A DNA stretch of 64,000 nt from the NCBI GenBank assembly GCA_016839585.1, contig JAEOTZ010000017.1, positions 1-64,000 on the forward strand, given 5' to 3'. Made by a program: the position numbers and the translations under genes. Source of the stretch: Promethearchaeota archaeon (lineage in GTDB: Archaea > Asgardarchaeota > Lokiarchaeia > Sigyniarchaeales > SOKP01). The notes under the pieces are model-generated. The model was not told the origin of the DNA and searched no databases. It worked only from the letters and a program-made list of their open reading frames with translations. Positions 44,324 to 53,398 of the stretch are shown one piece after another; the stretch's first letter is position 1, and each line of letters begins with the position of its first letter.

Positions 44324-44644
44324 TTATTTCTCTGGTTTTTTATAATTATCAAAATTTTGAAGGGTTCTATTAATATCATCTAATTTATGTTGAATATCAA
44401 ATGATAATTCTCGTAAAACCTCTTTCAATGCATCTATAAAAGGATTCTCTCCTTGTAAAAAACTTCTAACCACATTTCTATAATCTTGCTTTTGAGCAAT
44501 TAAAGATAAGTCTTTATCGCTTATCGTTCCCTTTTCGAGTTTTTTAGCAATCTTTCTAACTTTCCAAGTACTTAAAATATATTTGATCCCGGCTGCTGAA
44601 GTTATCCCGGTAAATATCAGGGTCAGAATTTCTAAAATAAACAT
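44324..44644 (-). CDS. Small single-pass membrane protein with a coiled-coil-like tail
   Basis: The protein has 106 residues. An N-terminal hydrophobic segment (about 2-25, MFILEILTLIFTGITSAAGI) can anchor it in the membrane; the rest is charged and helical, ending in a coiled-coil-like stretch (LSFDIQHKLDDINRTLQNFD). Function is unknown. It is followed by the small cysteine protein gene on the same strand. Confidence 0.5.
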   Translation of the reverse strand: MFILEILTLIFTGITSAAGIKYILSTWKVRKIAKKLEKGTISDKDLSLIAQKQDYRNVVRSFLQGENPFIDALKEVLRELSFDIQHKLDDINRTLQNFDNYKKPEK

Positions 44645-44993
44645 TTTCTTGCTAAAGCATTGTTCGAACTATTTTTTAAGAGAAATAAGAGTAGTGATTT
44701 TTTAATTTTTAATAAGCAGGTCTAGGAGAAACTTCTTGAAAAACCATATATCTCGATCAAGTTATGTGCTTTTTTCTTGAAAAAATGATTTCAAAGAGGA
44801 TTGTCATGAACCTTTCATTACAAATTAAAAAAGTACTGATAAAAGAATATATTAAAAACATAATATTAAAAAACAAAGTTAAAATGAGATTATTTTCAGG
44901 AATAAATAATCAAAATCTTCAAGAGTTCTAAAACTAAAATAATAAATATAACATAAATCTCTTTTAAAATAAATAAATCAATGAGGGTAAAAA
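44645..44993. other. Intergenic region with one weak small frame
   Basis: This stretch is AT-rich. A 48-codon frame from ATG 44785 to 44931 (plus strand) encodes a lysine- and isoleucine-rich peptide, starting MISKRIVMNLSLQ; its composition is what AT-rich DNA gives by chance, so I do not call it a gene. The run GAGGGTAAAAA before the ATG at 44994 includes a ribosome-binding site for the next gene. Confidence 0.4.
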
Positions 44994-45431
44994 ATGGGTA
45001 GTATGATAACTCTACAAGAACTAGGTCGCAGGAAAAGAATAATTGATAGAATGAATAATGGAGAACTTCCATTATTTATAGGAAACTGGGATGAAAATAA
45101 TGATAAAATCTCAGAACATCATATAAATACGAAAAGAAAAGATAGAAGACCCGAAAATATTGTTAAAATTCCAAGATGGTTTCATGATATGATATCTAAA
45201 CAACATAAGTATATAAAGCGTATATTAGCTCTTAGTAAAAAATGTTTTATAAAATGTGTTAATGAAAAAGCCATCACGTTCAATATAACATGGGGATATG
45301 ATTATGACCGGTGGAAAGTGACCATAATCGTATGTAGTAATAATCATCATCACCAACGGATGATTGCATCATTACCCAATGATCATAAATGGAAGGGAAA
45401 ATGGACATATACAGATGAAGAATTATTATAA
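44994..45431 (+). CDS. Possible HNH-fold protein
   Basis: The protein has 145 residues and starts with ATG preceded by GAGGG at a suitable distance. The stretch SEHHINTKRKDRRPENIVKI followed by PRWFHDMISKQHKYI resembles the core of HNH endonucleases, which read HHI...R.PENIV.L...HD.IHK: paired His40-His41-type residues, the Asn in ENIV and a later His. The C-terminal half has WGYDYDRWKVTIIV and several histidines (NNHHHQR) and is not typical. If it is a nuclease it stands alone, without repeats or phage genes near it. A structural zinc-binding protein is an alternative. No homologue is recognised with certainty. Confidence 0.5.
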   Translation: MGSMITLQELGRRKRIIDRMNNGELPLFIGNWDENNDKISEHHINTKRKDRRPENIVKIPRWFHDMISKQHKYIKRILALSKKCFIKCVNEKAITFNITWGYDYDRWKVTIIVCSNNHHHQRMIASLPNDHKWKGKWTYTDEELL

Positions 45432-45523
45432 TTATTTTTTTCTCAACCGTTATATAACAAAAATAAAGGTAAAAAAGAAAGTATACATAAATAAGCGAAA
45501 GGTCTTAAAATAGAAACGATTTT

Positions 45524-45733
45524 TTGAAAGTAGTAAATCGATTTGAATCTAAATATATTCCAGTTATGAAATTCCTATTAAATGAAGATTATCTTAAATA
45601 TTTAGATACTAATGAATTACAATATTTAATTGATACATTGGATATTCTTATACAGAAGACTAATGACATTAAAAAATCTCAAATATTACAAAAAGTCAAG
45701 AATAAGATAAAAAATACTTATATACAATTATAA
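45524..45733 (+). CDS. Small helical protein of unknown function
   Basis: This 69-codon frame starts with TTG at 45524, or with ATG at 45566 for a 55-residue protein (MKFLLNEDYLKYLDTNELQY). It is predicted helical and charged, with no cysteine or motif. It is on the same strand as the HNH-like gene 92 bases upstream. The protein-like composition and position support a real gene only moderately. Confidence 0.4.
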   Translation: MKVVNRFESKYIPVMKFLLNEDYLKYLDTNELQYLIDTLDILIQKTNDIKKSQILQKVKNKIKNTYIQL

Positions 45734-45745
45734 TTATTTTTGATT

Positions 45746-46789
45746 TTATCCCAATTCAGTTTCAATACATTTTTTAGCAATTTGCTTAAAGACTTCGGAT
45801 ATGTTTTCACCAGTTAATGCTGATGTTTCATAATAATCAAGGCTTAATTTTTTAGCAATATCTTCTGCCTCTTTTCTTTTTATCATTCTTTTCTTGGTTA
45901 AGTCACATTTATTTCCAATAATCATCATTGGCAAATTATGATTTAATTTTACTTCTTTTATTATATCTTTATACCATTTTGGAATATTCTTAAGAGTTTC
46001 AGGATTTGTCAAATCAAAAATTAAGAAAGCTGCCTCTGCTCCTTTGTAATAATGTTTTCTCATCATCTCAAATTTTAACTGCCCCGCGATATCCCAAAGA
46101 ATGAAATTTACCCCCTCTTTATTTATTAATACATTCTTCTCTGAAATTGAAACCCCAATGGTAGCTATATACGTTCGCCTAAAGGCATTATCAGTAAATC
46201 TTAAAATAGTTGATGTTTTTCCTACTCCGGGATCTCCACAAACGACTATTTTAAACTTATATTTTATAATCCCTTTATCCTCTACAGGCTCCTCAGGAAA
46301 TGCTTCAGATTTTAAGACAGATTGTTCTTTTATTCGGAGATCCTCTAATATATTTAAAATTTCAGCACGTAAATTATCTATTTGATTAGAAAGGATTTCT
46401 TTATTTTCTTTAATATCTTCTATTTTAATTATTTCTTGAGTAATTTTATTAAATGCAGGTTCTAAAAAGCTCAAATATTTATAAAAAATCAGATCGTCAA
46501 TTTCACTAAAAAGTAAAGTAATAGATGATTGAGCAACACCACCACGGCGAGATTTATCTTCTTTTTCTATATATTTTATTATACCTTTCGAGGTTAATGA
46601 TGGGAATGGCATAATTATTAAAGATTTAGGCATTAAACCCTGGTCTGCTGAAAGAATGGTAATTGATTTAATACTAACCGCCATCCGAAAGCTCTCAGGT
46701 AAATCAGAAGGATACCATAAAATTGGGTTTGGTCCAAGTTTTTCGTCAAATTCTGTAAATATTATTGCTTTTATTAGTTCTTTAGCCAT
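45746..46789 (-). CDS. Longin-like domain plus Ras-like GTPase
   Basis: The protein has 347 residues from the ATG at 46789; the frame is open further upstream to 46963 but that part is hydrophobic junk-like sequence absent from the paralogue at 57995. Residues 1-125 form a longin-like domain (FTEFDEKLGPNPILWYPSDL, SITILSADQGLMPKSLIIMP), 130-160 a coiled coil, and 178-345 a Ras-like GTPase: GDPGVGKT (185-192), Thr210, WDIAGQ (232-237), NKCD (293-296) and ETSAL (321-325). All G motifs are intact and Gln237 is at the catalytic position. The fusion of longin and GTPase is a known theme in Asgard archaea and suggests membrane-traffic-like switching. The paralogue at 57995 has the motifs at identical positions. 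Confidence 0.9.
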   Translation of the reverse strand: MAKELIKAIIFTEFDEKLGPNPILWYPSDLPESFRMAVSIKSITILSADQGLMPKSLIIMPFPSLTSKGIIKYIEKEDKSRRGGVAQSSITLLFSEIDDLIFYKYLSFLEPAFNKITQEIIKIEDIKENKEILSNQIDNLRAEILNILEDLRIKEQSVLKSEAFPEEPVEDKGIIKYKFKIVVCGDPGVGKTSTILRFTDNAFRRTYIATIGVSISEKNVLINKEGVNFILWDIAGQLKFEMMRKHYYKGAEAAFLIFDLTNPETLKNIPKWYKDIIKEVKLNHNLPMMIIGNKCDLTKKRMIKRKEAEDIAKKLSLDYYETSALTGENISEVFKQIAKKCIETELG

Positions 46790-47140
46790 CGTCAGTTCAG
46801 TAAATTTATAACTTAAATAAATATTAGCACTATATATGAATAATTTATATAAATTATAATAATTTAAACATTTAATCAATTTAAATAAGCATATAAAAAA
46901 TATGAATGTGGTATTTAACATTATAGGAACTAATTCTTTATTAATTTTATAATAAATCAACAATCTTAGTTTAGTTTCACGAAGTATAACTTAGAAGTAA
47001 TCAAATATTTAAATCAATAAGGAACGATTTTTTACAATTTTATACAAAAAATGAGAAGTAAGTTTTTATCCAAATACAATTCAGTCTCGCCGTCCTTAAA
47101 GACTAAATAGAAAATTTAAAAAAATTAAAAAAAAAAATAA
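46790..47140. other. Non-coding gap holding a 29-bp repeat copy
   Basis: An AT-rich gap between the longin-GTPase gene and the LRR gene fragment. It has an upstream extension of the GTPase reading frame (46790-46963) that I reject as coding, and the first copy of the exact 29-bp repeat at 47011-47039. Nothing else was recognised. Confidence 0.5.
47011..47039. repeat. Exact 29-bp direct repeat, left copy
   Basis: A 29-bp sequence (beginning AAATCAATAAGGAACGATTT) is repeated without mismatch at 55358-55386, in the same orientation, 8347 bp away. The two copies enclose the surface-protein island. Confidence 0.8.
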
Positions 47141-47233
47141 TTAAATAGATTCATAATAAAGTGCTGCCATGCCTATTCCTGCTAAAAGTCCTGCTCCAAT
47201 AAATAATATTGCTGACCACTCTGAAGTAAAAAG
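47141..47233 (-). pseudogene. Duplicated C-terminal fragment of the LRR membrane protein gene
   Basis: The minus strand encodes 30 residues and a stop, LFTSEWSAILFIGAGLLAGI followed by GMAALYYESI, nearly the same as the last 30 residues of the LRR protein at 48716. No further LRR sequence precedes it; upstream (to about 47247) a 14-base tandem repeat of ACTTTTTACTTCAG breaks the homology. It is a relic of a duplicated or deleted gene copy. Confidence 0.75.
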
Positions 47234-47282
47234 TCTGAAGTAAAAATAAAAATAAATAAAAAAAAAGAATTTTAAATTAGAT

Positions 47283-48443
47283 TTATTTTGGTCTTCTTCT
47301 TCTTAATATGAAGATTGCTAAGCCAATCACCGCTCCCCCACCAATAACCGAAGATGTGATAATAATTAACTCTAGAGGAAATGCGTCTCCACCTGTCGGT
47401 CCCTCTTTGTAACCAAAATTCACCAGTAACATATCGGAATATGTCACGTAAGTATCTGAAAACCCCCCAAGGTAGAGATTATCAGAGGAATCCACTGCTC
47501 CACAATAACATATTTCACGGTTATCACCACCCCACGTACGATTCCAAAGTTGTATCCCAGAATTATCATATTTCACCAAAACCATATCATCACCTCCAGC
47601 TCCAAAACTACCTGTCTCTCCTGTAAGGTAAATATTATCTGTAGAATCAATTGCAATTCCATAACTACTGTCAGATAGAGCACCACCCCACGTGCGATTC
47701 CATAGTTGCACTCCAGAACTATCGTACTTCACCAGAATTATATCCTCCTCACCTGCGCCAAAGCTGAAGGTTTCTCCCACAATGAAAATATTATTTGACG
47801 AGTCCAGTGCAATTCCAAAGCCACTGTCAGATAGGGCACCACCCCACGTGCGATTCCATAGTTGCACTCCAGAACTATCATACTTCACCAGAATTATATC
47901 CTCCTCACCTGCACCAAAGTTATTTGAAACTCCTACAAGATAAATATTATCTAATGAGTCTACTTCTACTCCCCAACCGGTATCCACATTAAGAATAGCA
48001 CTCCCTCCCCACGTACGATTCCAGAGTTGTATCCCAGAACTATCATATTTCACCAAAACCATATCAACACCTCCAGCTCCAAAACTCCCTGTCTCTCCTG
48101 TAAGATACACATTGTCTAATGAATCTACCGTCACTCCATAACTCTTGTCGTAACTACTTCCCCCCCAGGTACGATTCCAAAGTAGTGTCCCAGAATTATC
48201 ATATTTCAGCACAGCAATAGCTGAACTTCCTTGACCAAAACTATATGAATACCCCACAAAATAAATATTATCTGAAGAATCCACTGCTACACCATTGCCA
48301 TTTTCGGGGTCGTTTCCACCCCATTTACGATACCAGTTAACTCCAAAAGAATTATTTGTCGATAAAACACTAGATATTTGTAATATAAAGCTAAAGTACA
48401 TAACTAATATAACCATTGTTAAGTAAGATCTTTTATTTTTCAT
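47283..48443 (-). CDS. Secreted SBBP-repeat beta-propeller protein with C-terminal anchor
   Basis: This surface protein has 386 residues. An N-terminal signal peptide (about 1-28, NKRSYLTMVILVMYFSFIL) is followed by about seven SBBP-type repeats of 45-50 residues, each with LVKYDSSGVQLWNRTWGG and VDSLDNIYLTGETGSFGAG-like parts. Such repeats form a beta-propeller. Near the C-terminus a single helix (about 358-381) ends in RRRRPK, so the protein is anchored with the propeller outside. The repeats are almost identical in DNA as well, which suggests recent duplication within the gene and possibly variable repeat number. Ligand is unknown. A similar but longer protein lies at 53399. Confidence 0.85.
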   Translation of the reverse strand: MKNKRSYLTMVILVMYFSFILQISSVLSTNNSFGVNWYRKWGGNDPENGNGVAVDSSDNIYFVGYSYSFGQGSSAIAVLKYDNSGTLLWNRTWGGSSYDKSYGVTVDSLDNVYLTGETGSFGAGGVDMVLVKYDSSGIQLWNRTWGGSAILNVDTGWGVEVDSLDNIYLVGVSNNFGAGEEDIILVKYDSSGVQLWNRTWGGALSDSGFGIALDSSNNIFIVGETFSFGAGEEDIILVKYDSSGVQLWNRTWGGALSDSSYGIAIDSTDNIYLTGETGSFGAGGDDMVLVKYDNSGIQLWNRTWGGDNREICYCGAVDSSDNLYLGGFSDTYVTYSDMLLVNFGYKEGPTGGDAFPLELIIITSSVIGGGAVIGLAIFILRRRRPK

Positions 48444-48715
48444 TTATCACTTTCAACTTCTTTTTATATTTTTTTCTCATTTTCACTTACTCTTTTCTTG
48501 TAGATTATAATTAAATGATGAGAGATAGTACCCTTTATAATTGAGCTTCCGATAGTTCCATAGAACTTTCAATATCTTGTGATAGTTTCTTAGAAAAAGT
48601 ATAAATAGATACGAGAATGGTATAAGCATTCTATTAAATAATTAGTTATCTTCTTAGCCAAAATCTAGTTTAAATTTTTTAAAAGTAAGAGAAAAAAAAA
48701 ATAATTTAAAAAGAA

Positions 48716-49666
48716 TTAAGATAATTCATAATAAAGTGCTACCATACCCACAGCTGCTAAAATCCCTGCTCCAATAAATAATATTGCCGACCATTCTGCA
48801 GTAAAAAGCACTTCCCAGAAATCAAATTTTACTGGATCTGGATTGTAATTTGTCACTGCCAAAATAATTATCAAAGTTATAAAGCTTGCAATTCCAAAAG
48901 TTATCCCTGCCCATACTGCTAGAGCTAGTAAAATTTTCTTTCCCACTTCATTAATTTCATGGTAGGTCTGACGTCGAATGATCTTCTTTAAGCGCTTTAA
49001 TTCTTGTTTTGGGAACCATTGTTTTGGTCCAAAATGGATTTTCTTATAAGTTTCTTTCGAATAAATGTGGAAATTCTCAATAGGATTCTTTGCTATGTTA
49101 ATATGTGTCGCTGTATTAGGCAAATCTGTTATGTTGAACTCTTTTAATTGATTATTATCAAGGATTACTTTTTTCAATTTTTGAAAATTTCTAATATTTT
49201 CAATTTTTTGGACCTTATTATCACTTAGTTTTAGTATTCTTAAATTTGGAAAATATTCAATTCCCTTCATAGTTGTTATTTGATTGTGAGAAAGATCCAG
49301 CTTTCTTACACGCCAGAGATGATCAAGCCCTTGAATATCAGTAATACTGTTTATGTGTTTACCACATAATTTTAAGGATTTTGATCCCACACGATGTTGT
49401 ATTCCTTCAATTATAATATACTTTGGTTCCAAATTTTGTGCTGAAGATGGATTGGGGGTTGTAAATGTATTAGGTAGCTCTGGTTTGATATCTGTTGATT
49501 CTGTAATTCTTAGGTATATAGAAATAATTGCAGTACCGATTATCGATAGTACCATAAGTGTGAGCATCACTATAGGATTTAGAGTTAATAGCCAAACCAA
49601 TAAAAAAAGAACTAGACATTCTACATACCATATCCTTTTTGACCATGGATCAAGATTTTTGTCCAT
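48716..49666 (-). CDS. Leucine-rich-repeat membrane protein
   Basis: The protein has 316 residues. Two adjacent hydrophobic segments (about 15-50) lie near the N-terminus, a leucine-rich-repeat stretch at about 100-195 has units such as LWRVRKLDLSHNQITTMKGI and LRILKLSDNKVQKIENIRNF, and two further helices lie at about 245-275 and 288-312. The LRR units are of the SDS22-like/bacterial short type, normally a protein-binding surface. Its stop codon abuts a coding region for the propeller protein upstream, so the two genes are very likely co-transcribed. A fragment of its C-terminus is duplicated at 47141. Sidedness of the LRR is not clear. Confidence 0.82.
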   Translation of the reverse strand: MDKNLDPWSKRIWYVECLVLFLLVWLLTLNPIVMLTLMVLSIIGTAIISIYLRITESTDIKPELPNTFTTPNPSSAQNLEPKYIIIEGIQHRVGSKSLKLCGKHINSITDIQGLDHLWRVRKLDLSHNQITTMKGIEYFPNLRILKLSDNKVQKIENIRNFQKLKKVILDNNQLKEFNITDLPNTATHINIAKNPIENFHIYSKETYKKIHFGPKQWFPKQELKRLKKIIRRQTYHEINEVGKKILLALAVWAGITFGIASFITLIIILAVTNYNPDPVKFDFWEVLFTAEWSAILFIGAGILAAVGMVALYYELS

Positions 49667-52600
49667 TTACTTCTCCCTTCTTCTAAGTTTTTTAACGATT
49701 AATGGAATTGATATTACGGCAATTATTCCCGCTATACTGGTTCCTATAATTATCGGCAACAGATTTGGTTGTTTTGTTGTTTTTACTTCTTTAACTGTTA
49801 TGGCTATTGTATCAGCAATAGAATTTCCATACGCGTCAGTAAAATTGATAGTAAAGATGTATTCGCCTGAAGATAGACCTTCTGGAATGATATAGACAAT
49901 CGCCACTCCGCTTGACCAAGAAGCTGGACCTGCTACGATACCAGACCCTTGAAGCTCAATCGTATAGGTATTTGGATGAGGATCTGTTGCCGTCCATGAG
50001 ATATTTACTCCAGAATAGCCGTAATCAACCGTAAAATCACTTGGGGCATCTGTTATTACCGGATCTATCGTATCTTCAATAGTCATAGTGACTGTATGAG
50101 TAGCAAAGTTACCATAGTTGTCTGTAAAGTTAACGGTATAGATGTACTCGCCTACATTTAAACCATCTGGGATGGTATAGTTGATTGGAGTATTACTAAG
50201 CCATGAATCTGGACCTGCTACGATACCAAATCCTTGAAGCTCAATTAAATAAGTATTTGGATGTGGATCAGTTGCAGTCCAAGAAATACTTATCCCTGTG
50301 TATCCGAACTCGATATTAAAGTCGCTTGGGGTATCTGTTATTGTCGGACCTATTGTATCATCAATAGTCATAATAACTGTATCAGTAGCAAATTGACCAT
50401 AACTATCAGTAAAGTTAATGGTATAGATATATACACCCACATCTAAACCATCTGGGATGGTATAGTTGATTGGAGTATTGTTAGACCATGAATCTGGACC
50501 TGCTACGATACCACTTCCTTGAAGTTCAATGGTGTAAATGTGTGAATGTAGATCTGTTGCAGTCCAAGAAATATTTATCCCTGTGTACCCAAACTCGATG
50601 TTAAAGTCGCTTGGGGCATCAATTATTATCGGATCTAAGGTATCAGATATCTCATCTGTAAATTTAGGTCTTAAAAAGTCTTTTCCAGCAAGACCTTGCC
50701 ATAATACCTCTTCTCCAGAAGTAGTAGGATTGAGAGCATATATCTTATTATCATCACTCCCTACAATTATTTCAAGCTTTCCATCTCCATCCACATCTCC
50801 CAGAGCAGGTGAGGAAATTATATTTCCTCCCAACTGATAGTTCCAAGCTTTAGTTCCATCTTCGCCGTTTATTGCATATATATTATCATCATAACTTCCT
50901 ACTATTACTTCAAATTTTCCATCACCATCGATATCGCCTATTGCAGGAGATGAATACACTTGATCTCCCGTTTGAAAGTTCCAAGTTTCAGTTCCATCTT
51001 CGCCGTTTATTGCATATATCTTATTATCATAACTTCCTACTACTACTTCAAACCTTCTATCACCATCAATATCAGCTATTGCAGGAGATGACATTATCCT
51101 ACTTGCTGTCGTATAATTCCAAATTTCAGTTCCATCCTTGCCGTTTATTGCATATATTTTGCCGTTATAACTCCCTACTACTACTTCAAACTTTCCATCT
51201 CCATCCACATCGCCTATTGCTGGAGAAGAATAGATATCATCTCCAGTGTTATATTTCCACCTAAGAGATCCACTCTCTCCATTTAATGCATATAAATAGT
51301 GATCACCACTTCCAATAACTACCTCAAGCTTTCCATCACCATCCACATCTCCCAGAGCAGGCGAAGAAATGATAATGTAATTCGTCTTATGACTCCATAA
51401 TACACCTCCATTCTCTCCATTTAGGGCAAATATTCTACCATCATAGGTATTACCAAAGATTACCTCAAGCTTTCCATCCCCATCCACATCTCCCAGAGCA
51501 GGTGAAGAATCTACATCACTTTGAGTATCAAACTGCCATATCAGGTTCCCATTTTCACCATTTAGAGCATATAAATAATTATCGTCACTTCCCACTACGA
51601 CCTCAAGTTTACCATCCCCATCAATATCTCCAAGAGCAGGTGAACATGAAATACTACTCCCAGTTGCGTAATTCCATAGCTCAGTTCCATCTTCACTATT
51701 TAGAGCATACACCTTGTCATCATGGCTTCCGATTATAACTTCGAGTTTCCCATCCTCGTCTATATCTCCTAATGCTGAAGAGGAAGTTATATCGTCTCCT
51801 GTTGGGTAATTCCATAATTCTGAAACCAATGGAAAGGACTTCATTCTGTAAAAGTCAGTGCCGGCTAATCCTTGCCATACGATTTTTTCTCCAGAAGGAG
51901 TAGATTTTATTGCATATACTTTATAATCATAGCATCCTATTACTACCTCAAGAGTCCCATCTCCATCCAAATCACCTAATGATGGAGAAGACCTAACTAA
52001 CCCACCCGTCTGGTATGACCAAGATATACTTCCATCCTTACCATTAATTGCATACACTTTTCGGTCATCGCTTCCAATCACTACTTCGAGCTTTCCATCA
52101 CCATCCACATCACCTATCGCAGGAGAAGACCATACTTGGTTTCCTGTTGAGATTTTCCATTCGACACTTCCATCTTCTCCGTTGAATACGTACACATAAT
52201 TATCAGTATTTCCAATGCCTGACTCAGTACTTCCAACCACTACTTCTAGTTTTCCATCACCGTCCACATCACCTAAAGCAGGCGAAGACCATACAATTGA
52301 CGCTTCTGTGGCGCGCCACCATGCAGTAGTACCGTCTTCTCCATTTAGAGCATAAACTCTGGAATTTGAAGTTCCGAATACCACTTCAAGCTTTCCATCC
52401 CCATCTATATCTCCTATAGCTGGAGATGAGAAGCAGTTAAGGTTTCTAGACCATACAGGGGTTCCATCCTCACCGTTAAATACATAAGTACCCGCAACGA
52501 CCTCGAGTTTTCCATCACCGTCCACATCGCCCAATGAGGGAGAATATGCTGCACCACCTAAATATTCCCATAGCACACTTCCATTTTCACCGTGTAATAC

Positions 52601-53158
52601 TTTTATGTTTCCAGTACTTCCAGAAAACAAAATATGTACTACTACTTCAAGTTCCTCATCTCCATTTACGTCGCCCAGAACAATAGGATTATCTACAACA
52701 CCGCCAAATTTTGTTGTCCATTCAGTATTTCCAGTCAGACTATTCAAAGAATAAACATGTTGATTCGTACTTCCTATTAATACTTCCAAATATCCATCAT
52801 CATCAACATCGCCTATTGCAGGAGATGAGTGTATACTATCCCAACCATCTCCCGTTTTATGATCCCACATCAGGCTTCCAGATTCACCACTTAGGGCATA
52901 TATAGTACTATTATGACTTCCGAAGAACACTTCAAGCTTCCCATCGTGATCTACATCAAATAGTGCAGGGTTACAATATACTTGATCATCAGCTTGAAAA
53001 CTCCATAATAACGAGGCTGTTGCTGAAGTATTCAATTCGCTTTCCATAGTATTAAAGTGGTTTTCCATTTTCGTATCTTGAATAACTGTTGTTGCTGCAA
53101 AAATAGTTCCTAAAATCAGTACTATAATAACAATTTTTGGGTTTATGATTTTTTTCAT
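49667..53158 (-). CDS. Giant FG-GAP beta-propeller surface protein with Ig-like repeats
   Basis: The protein has about 1163 residues from the ATG at 53158, preceded by AAGGAAGTGA as ribosome-binding site; the GTG at 53167 is in frame just upstream. A signal helix (about 5-25) is followed by around sixteen repeats of 40-50 residues with the core SSPALGDVDGDGKLEVVVGS and YALNGEDGT, a mix of FG-GAP calcium-binding (DxDGDG) and PQQ-like propeller units. Residues about 860-1120 hold three near-identical Ig-like/PKD-like repeats containing SDFNIEFGYTGINISWTATD. A C-terminal helix (about 1135-1157) and RRREK tail anchor it. It abuts the LRR gene. It is probably a cell-surface adhesin or a receptor that binds calcium; many short repeats differ little. 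Confidence 0.88.
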   Translation of the reverse strand: MKKIINPKIVIIVLILGTIFAATTVIQDTKMENHFNTMESELNTSATASLLWSFQADDQVYCNPALFDVDHDGKLEVFFGSHNSTIYALSGESGSLMWDHKTGDGWDSIHSSPAIGDVDDDGYLEVLIGSTNQHVYSLNSLTGNTEWTTKFGGVVDNPIVLGDVNGDEELEVVVHILFSGSTGNIKVLHGENGSVLWEYLGGAAYSPSLGDVDGDGKLEVVAGTYVFNGEDGTPVWSRNLNCFSSPAIGDIDGDGKLEVVFGTSNSRVYALNGEDGTTAWWRATEASIVWSSPALGDVDGDGKLEVVVGSTESGIGNTDNYVYVFNGEDGSVEWKISTGNQVWSSPAIGDVDGDGKLEVVIGSDDRKVYAINGKDGSISWSYQTGGLVRSSPSLGDLDGDGTLEVVIGCYDYKVYAIKSTPSGEKIVWQGLAGTDFYRMKSFPLVSELWNYPTGDDITSSSALGDIDEDGKLEVIIGSHDDKVYALNSEDGTELWNYATGSSISCSPALGDIDGDGKLEVVVGSDDNYLYALNGENGNLIWQFDTQSDVDSSPALGDVDGDGKLEVIFGNTYDGRIFALNGENGGVLWSHKTNYIIISSPALGDVDGDGKLEVVIGSGDHYLYALNGESGSLRWKYNTGDDIYSSPAIGDVDGDGKFEVVVGSYNGKIYAINGKDGTEIWNYTTASRIMSSPAIADIDGDRRFEVVVGSYDNKIYAINGEDGTETWNFQTGDQVYSSPAIGDIDGDGKFEVIVGSYDDNIYAINGEDGTKAWNYQLGGNIISSPALGDVDGDGKLEIIVGSDDNKIYALNPTTSGEEVLWQGLAGKDFLRPKFTDEISDTLDPIIIDAPSDFNIEFGYTGINISWTATDLHSHIYTIELQGSGIVAGPDSWSNNTPINYTIPDGLDVGVYIYTINFTDSYGQFATDTVIMTIDDTIGPTITDTPSDFNIEFGYTGISISWTATDPHPNTYLIELQGFGIVAGPDSWLSNTPINYTIPDGLNVGEYIYTVNFTDNYGNFATHTVTMTIEDTIDPVITDAPSDFTVDYGYSGVNISWTATDPHPNTYTIELQGSGIVAGPASWSSGVAIVYIIPEGLSSGEYIFTINFTDAYGNSIADTIAITVKEVKTTKQPNLLPIIIGTSIAGIIAVISIPLIVKKLRRREK

Positions 53159-53221
53159 ATTTTTCACTTCCTTTGTTTTATAAATTATTTTTTTTAGATT
53201 TTGACAATTTTATATAATTGG
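53158..53221 (-). promoter_or_regulatory. Leader shared with the gene at 55282 (copy 1)
   Basis: The region before the FG-GAP gene start resembles the region before the SBBP gene at 55282. Both have GTGAAAAATATGAAAAAA at the start codon and an upstream AATTGTCAAAATCTA (minus strand) about 45 bases before the ATG. This points to a shared promoter/leader, or to common origin of the two genes. Confidence 0.5.
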
Positions 53222-53398
53222 AAAAAAAAATTTGATTGTTATATTTAAAGAAAAAAGAGTATTTTCCTAATGTACGATGCCATTCGTATGTATATGTTAT
53301 CCTTATCCCCTCTTTACCTTTTTTTAGTTTTCGTATTTATTTTTCCCTTCTCCTAAGTTTTTTATTAGAATATAATATCTTTCAAATTTTATTGGGAT

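Noticed and set aside
44785-44931. 48-codon frame in the gap before the HNH-like gene
   Set aside because: Lysine/isoleucine-rich composition expected by chance in AT-rich DNA, no clear ribosome-binding site, no motif.
46790-46963. N-terminal extension of the longin-GTPase frame
   Set aside because: The extra 58 codons are hydrophobic and AT-driven, absent from the full-length paralogue at 57995, and the ATG at 46789 gives matching residue numbers for all motifs.
47381-47992. Plus-strand frames opposite the SBBP propeller gene
   Set aside because: They are shadows of the repeated minus-strand coding sequence and show low-complexity, repeat-derived peptides.
50538-51738. Plus-strand frames opposite the FG-GAP gene
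   Set aside because: Repeated His/Leu-rich peptides that mirror the DxDGDG repeat on the other strand; no independent coding signal.
47283-53158. CRISPR-like array, because of regular near-identical repeats
   Set aside because: The repeats are in frame, encode propeller units and have no unique spacers of constant length.
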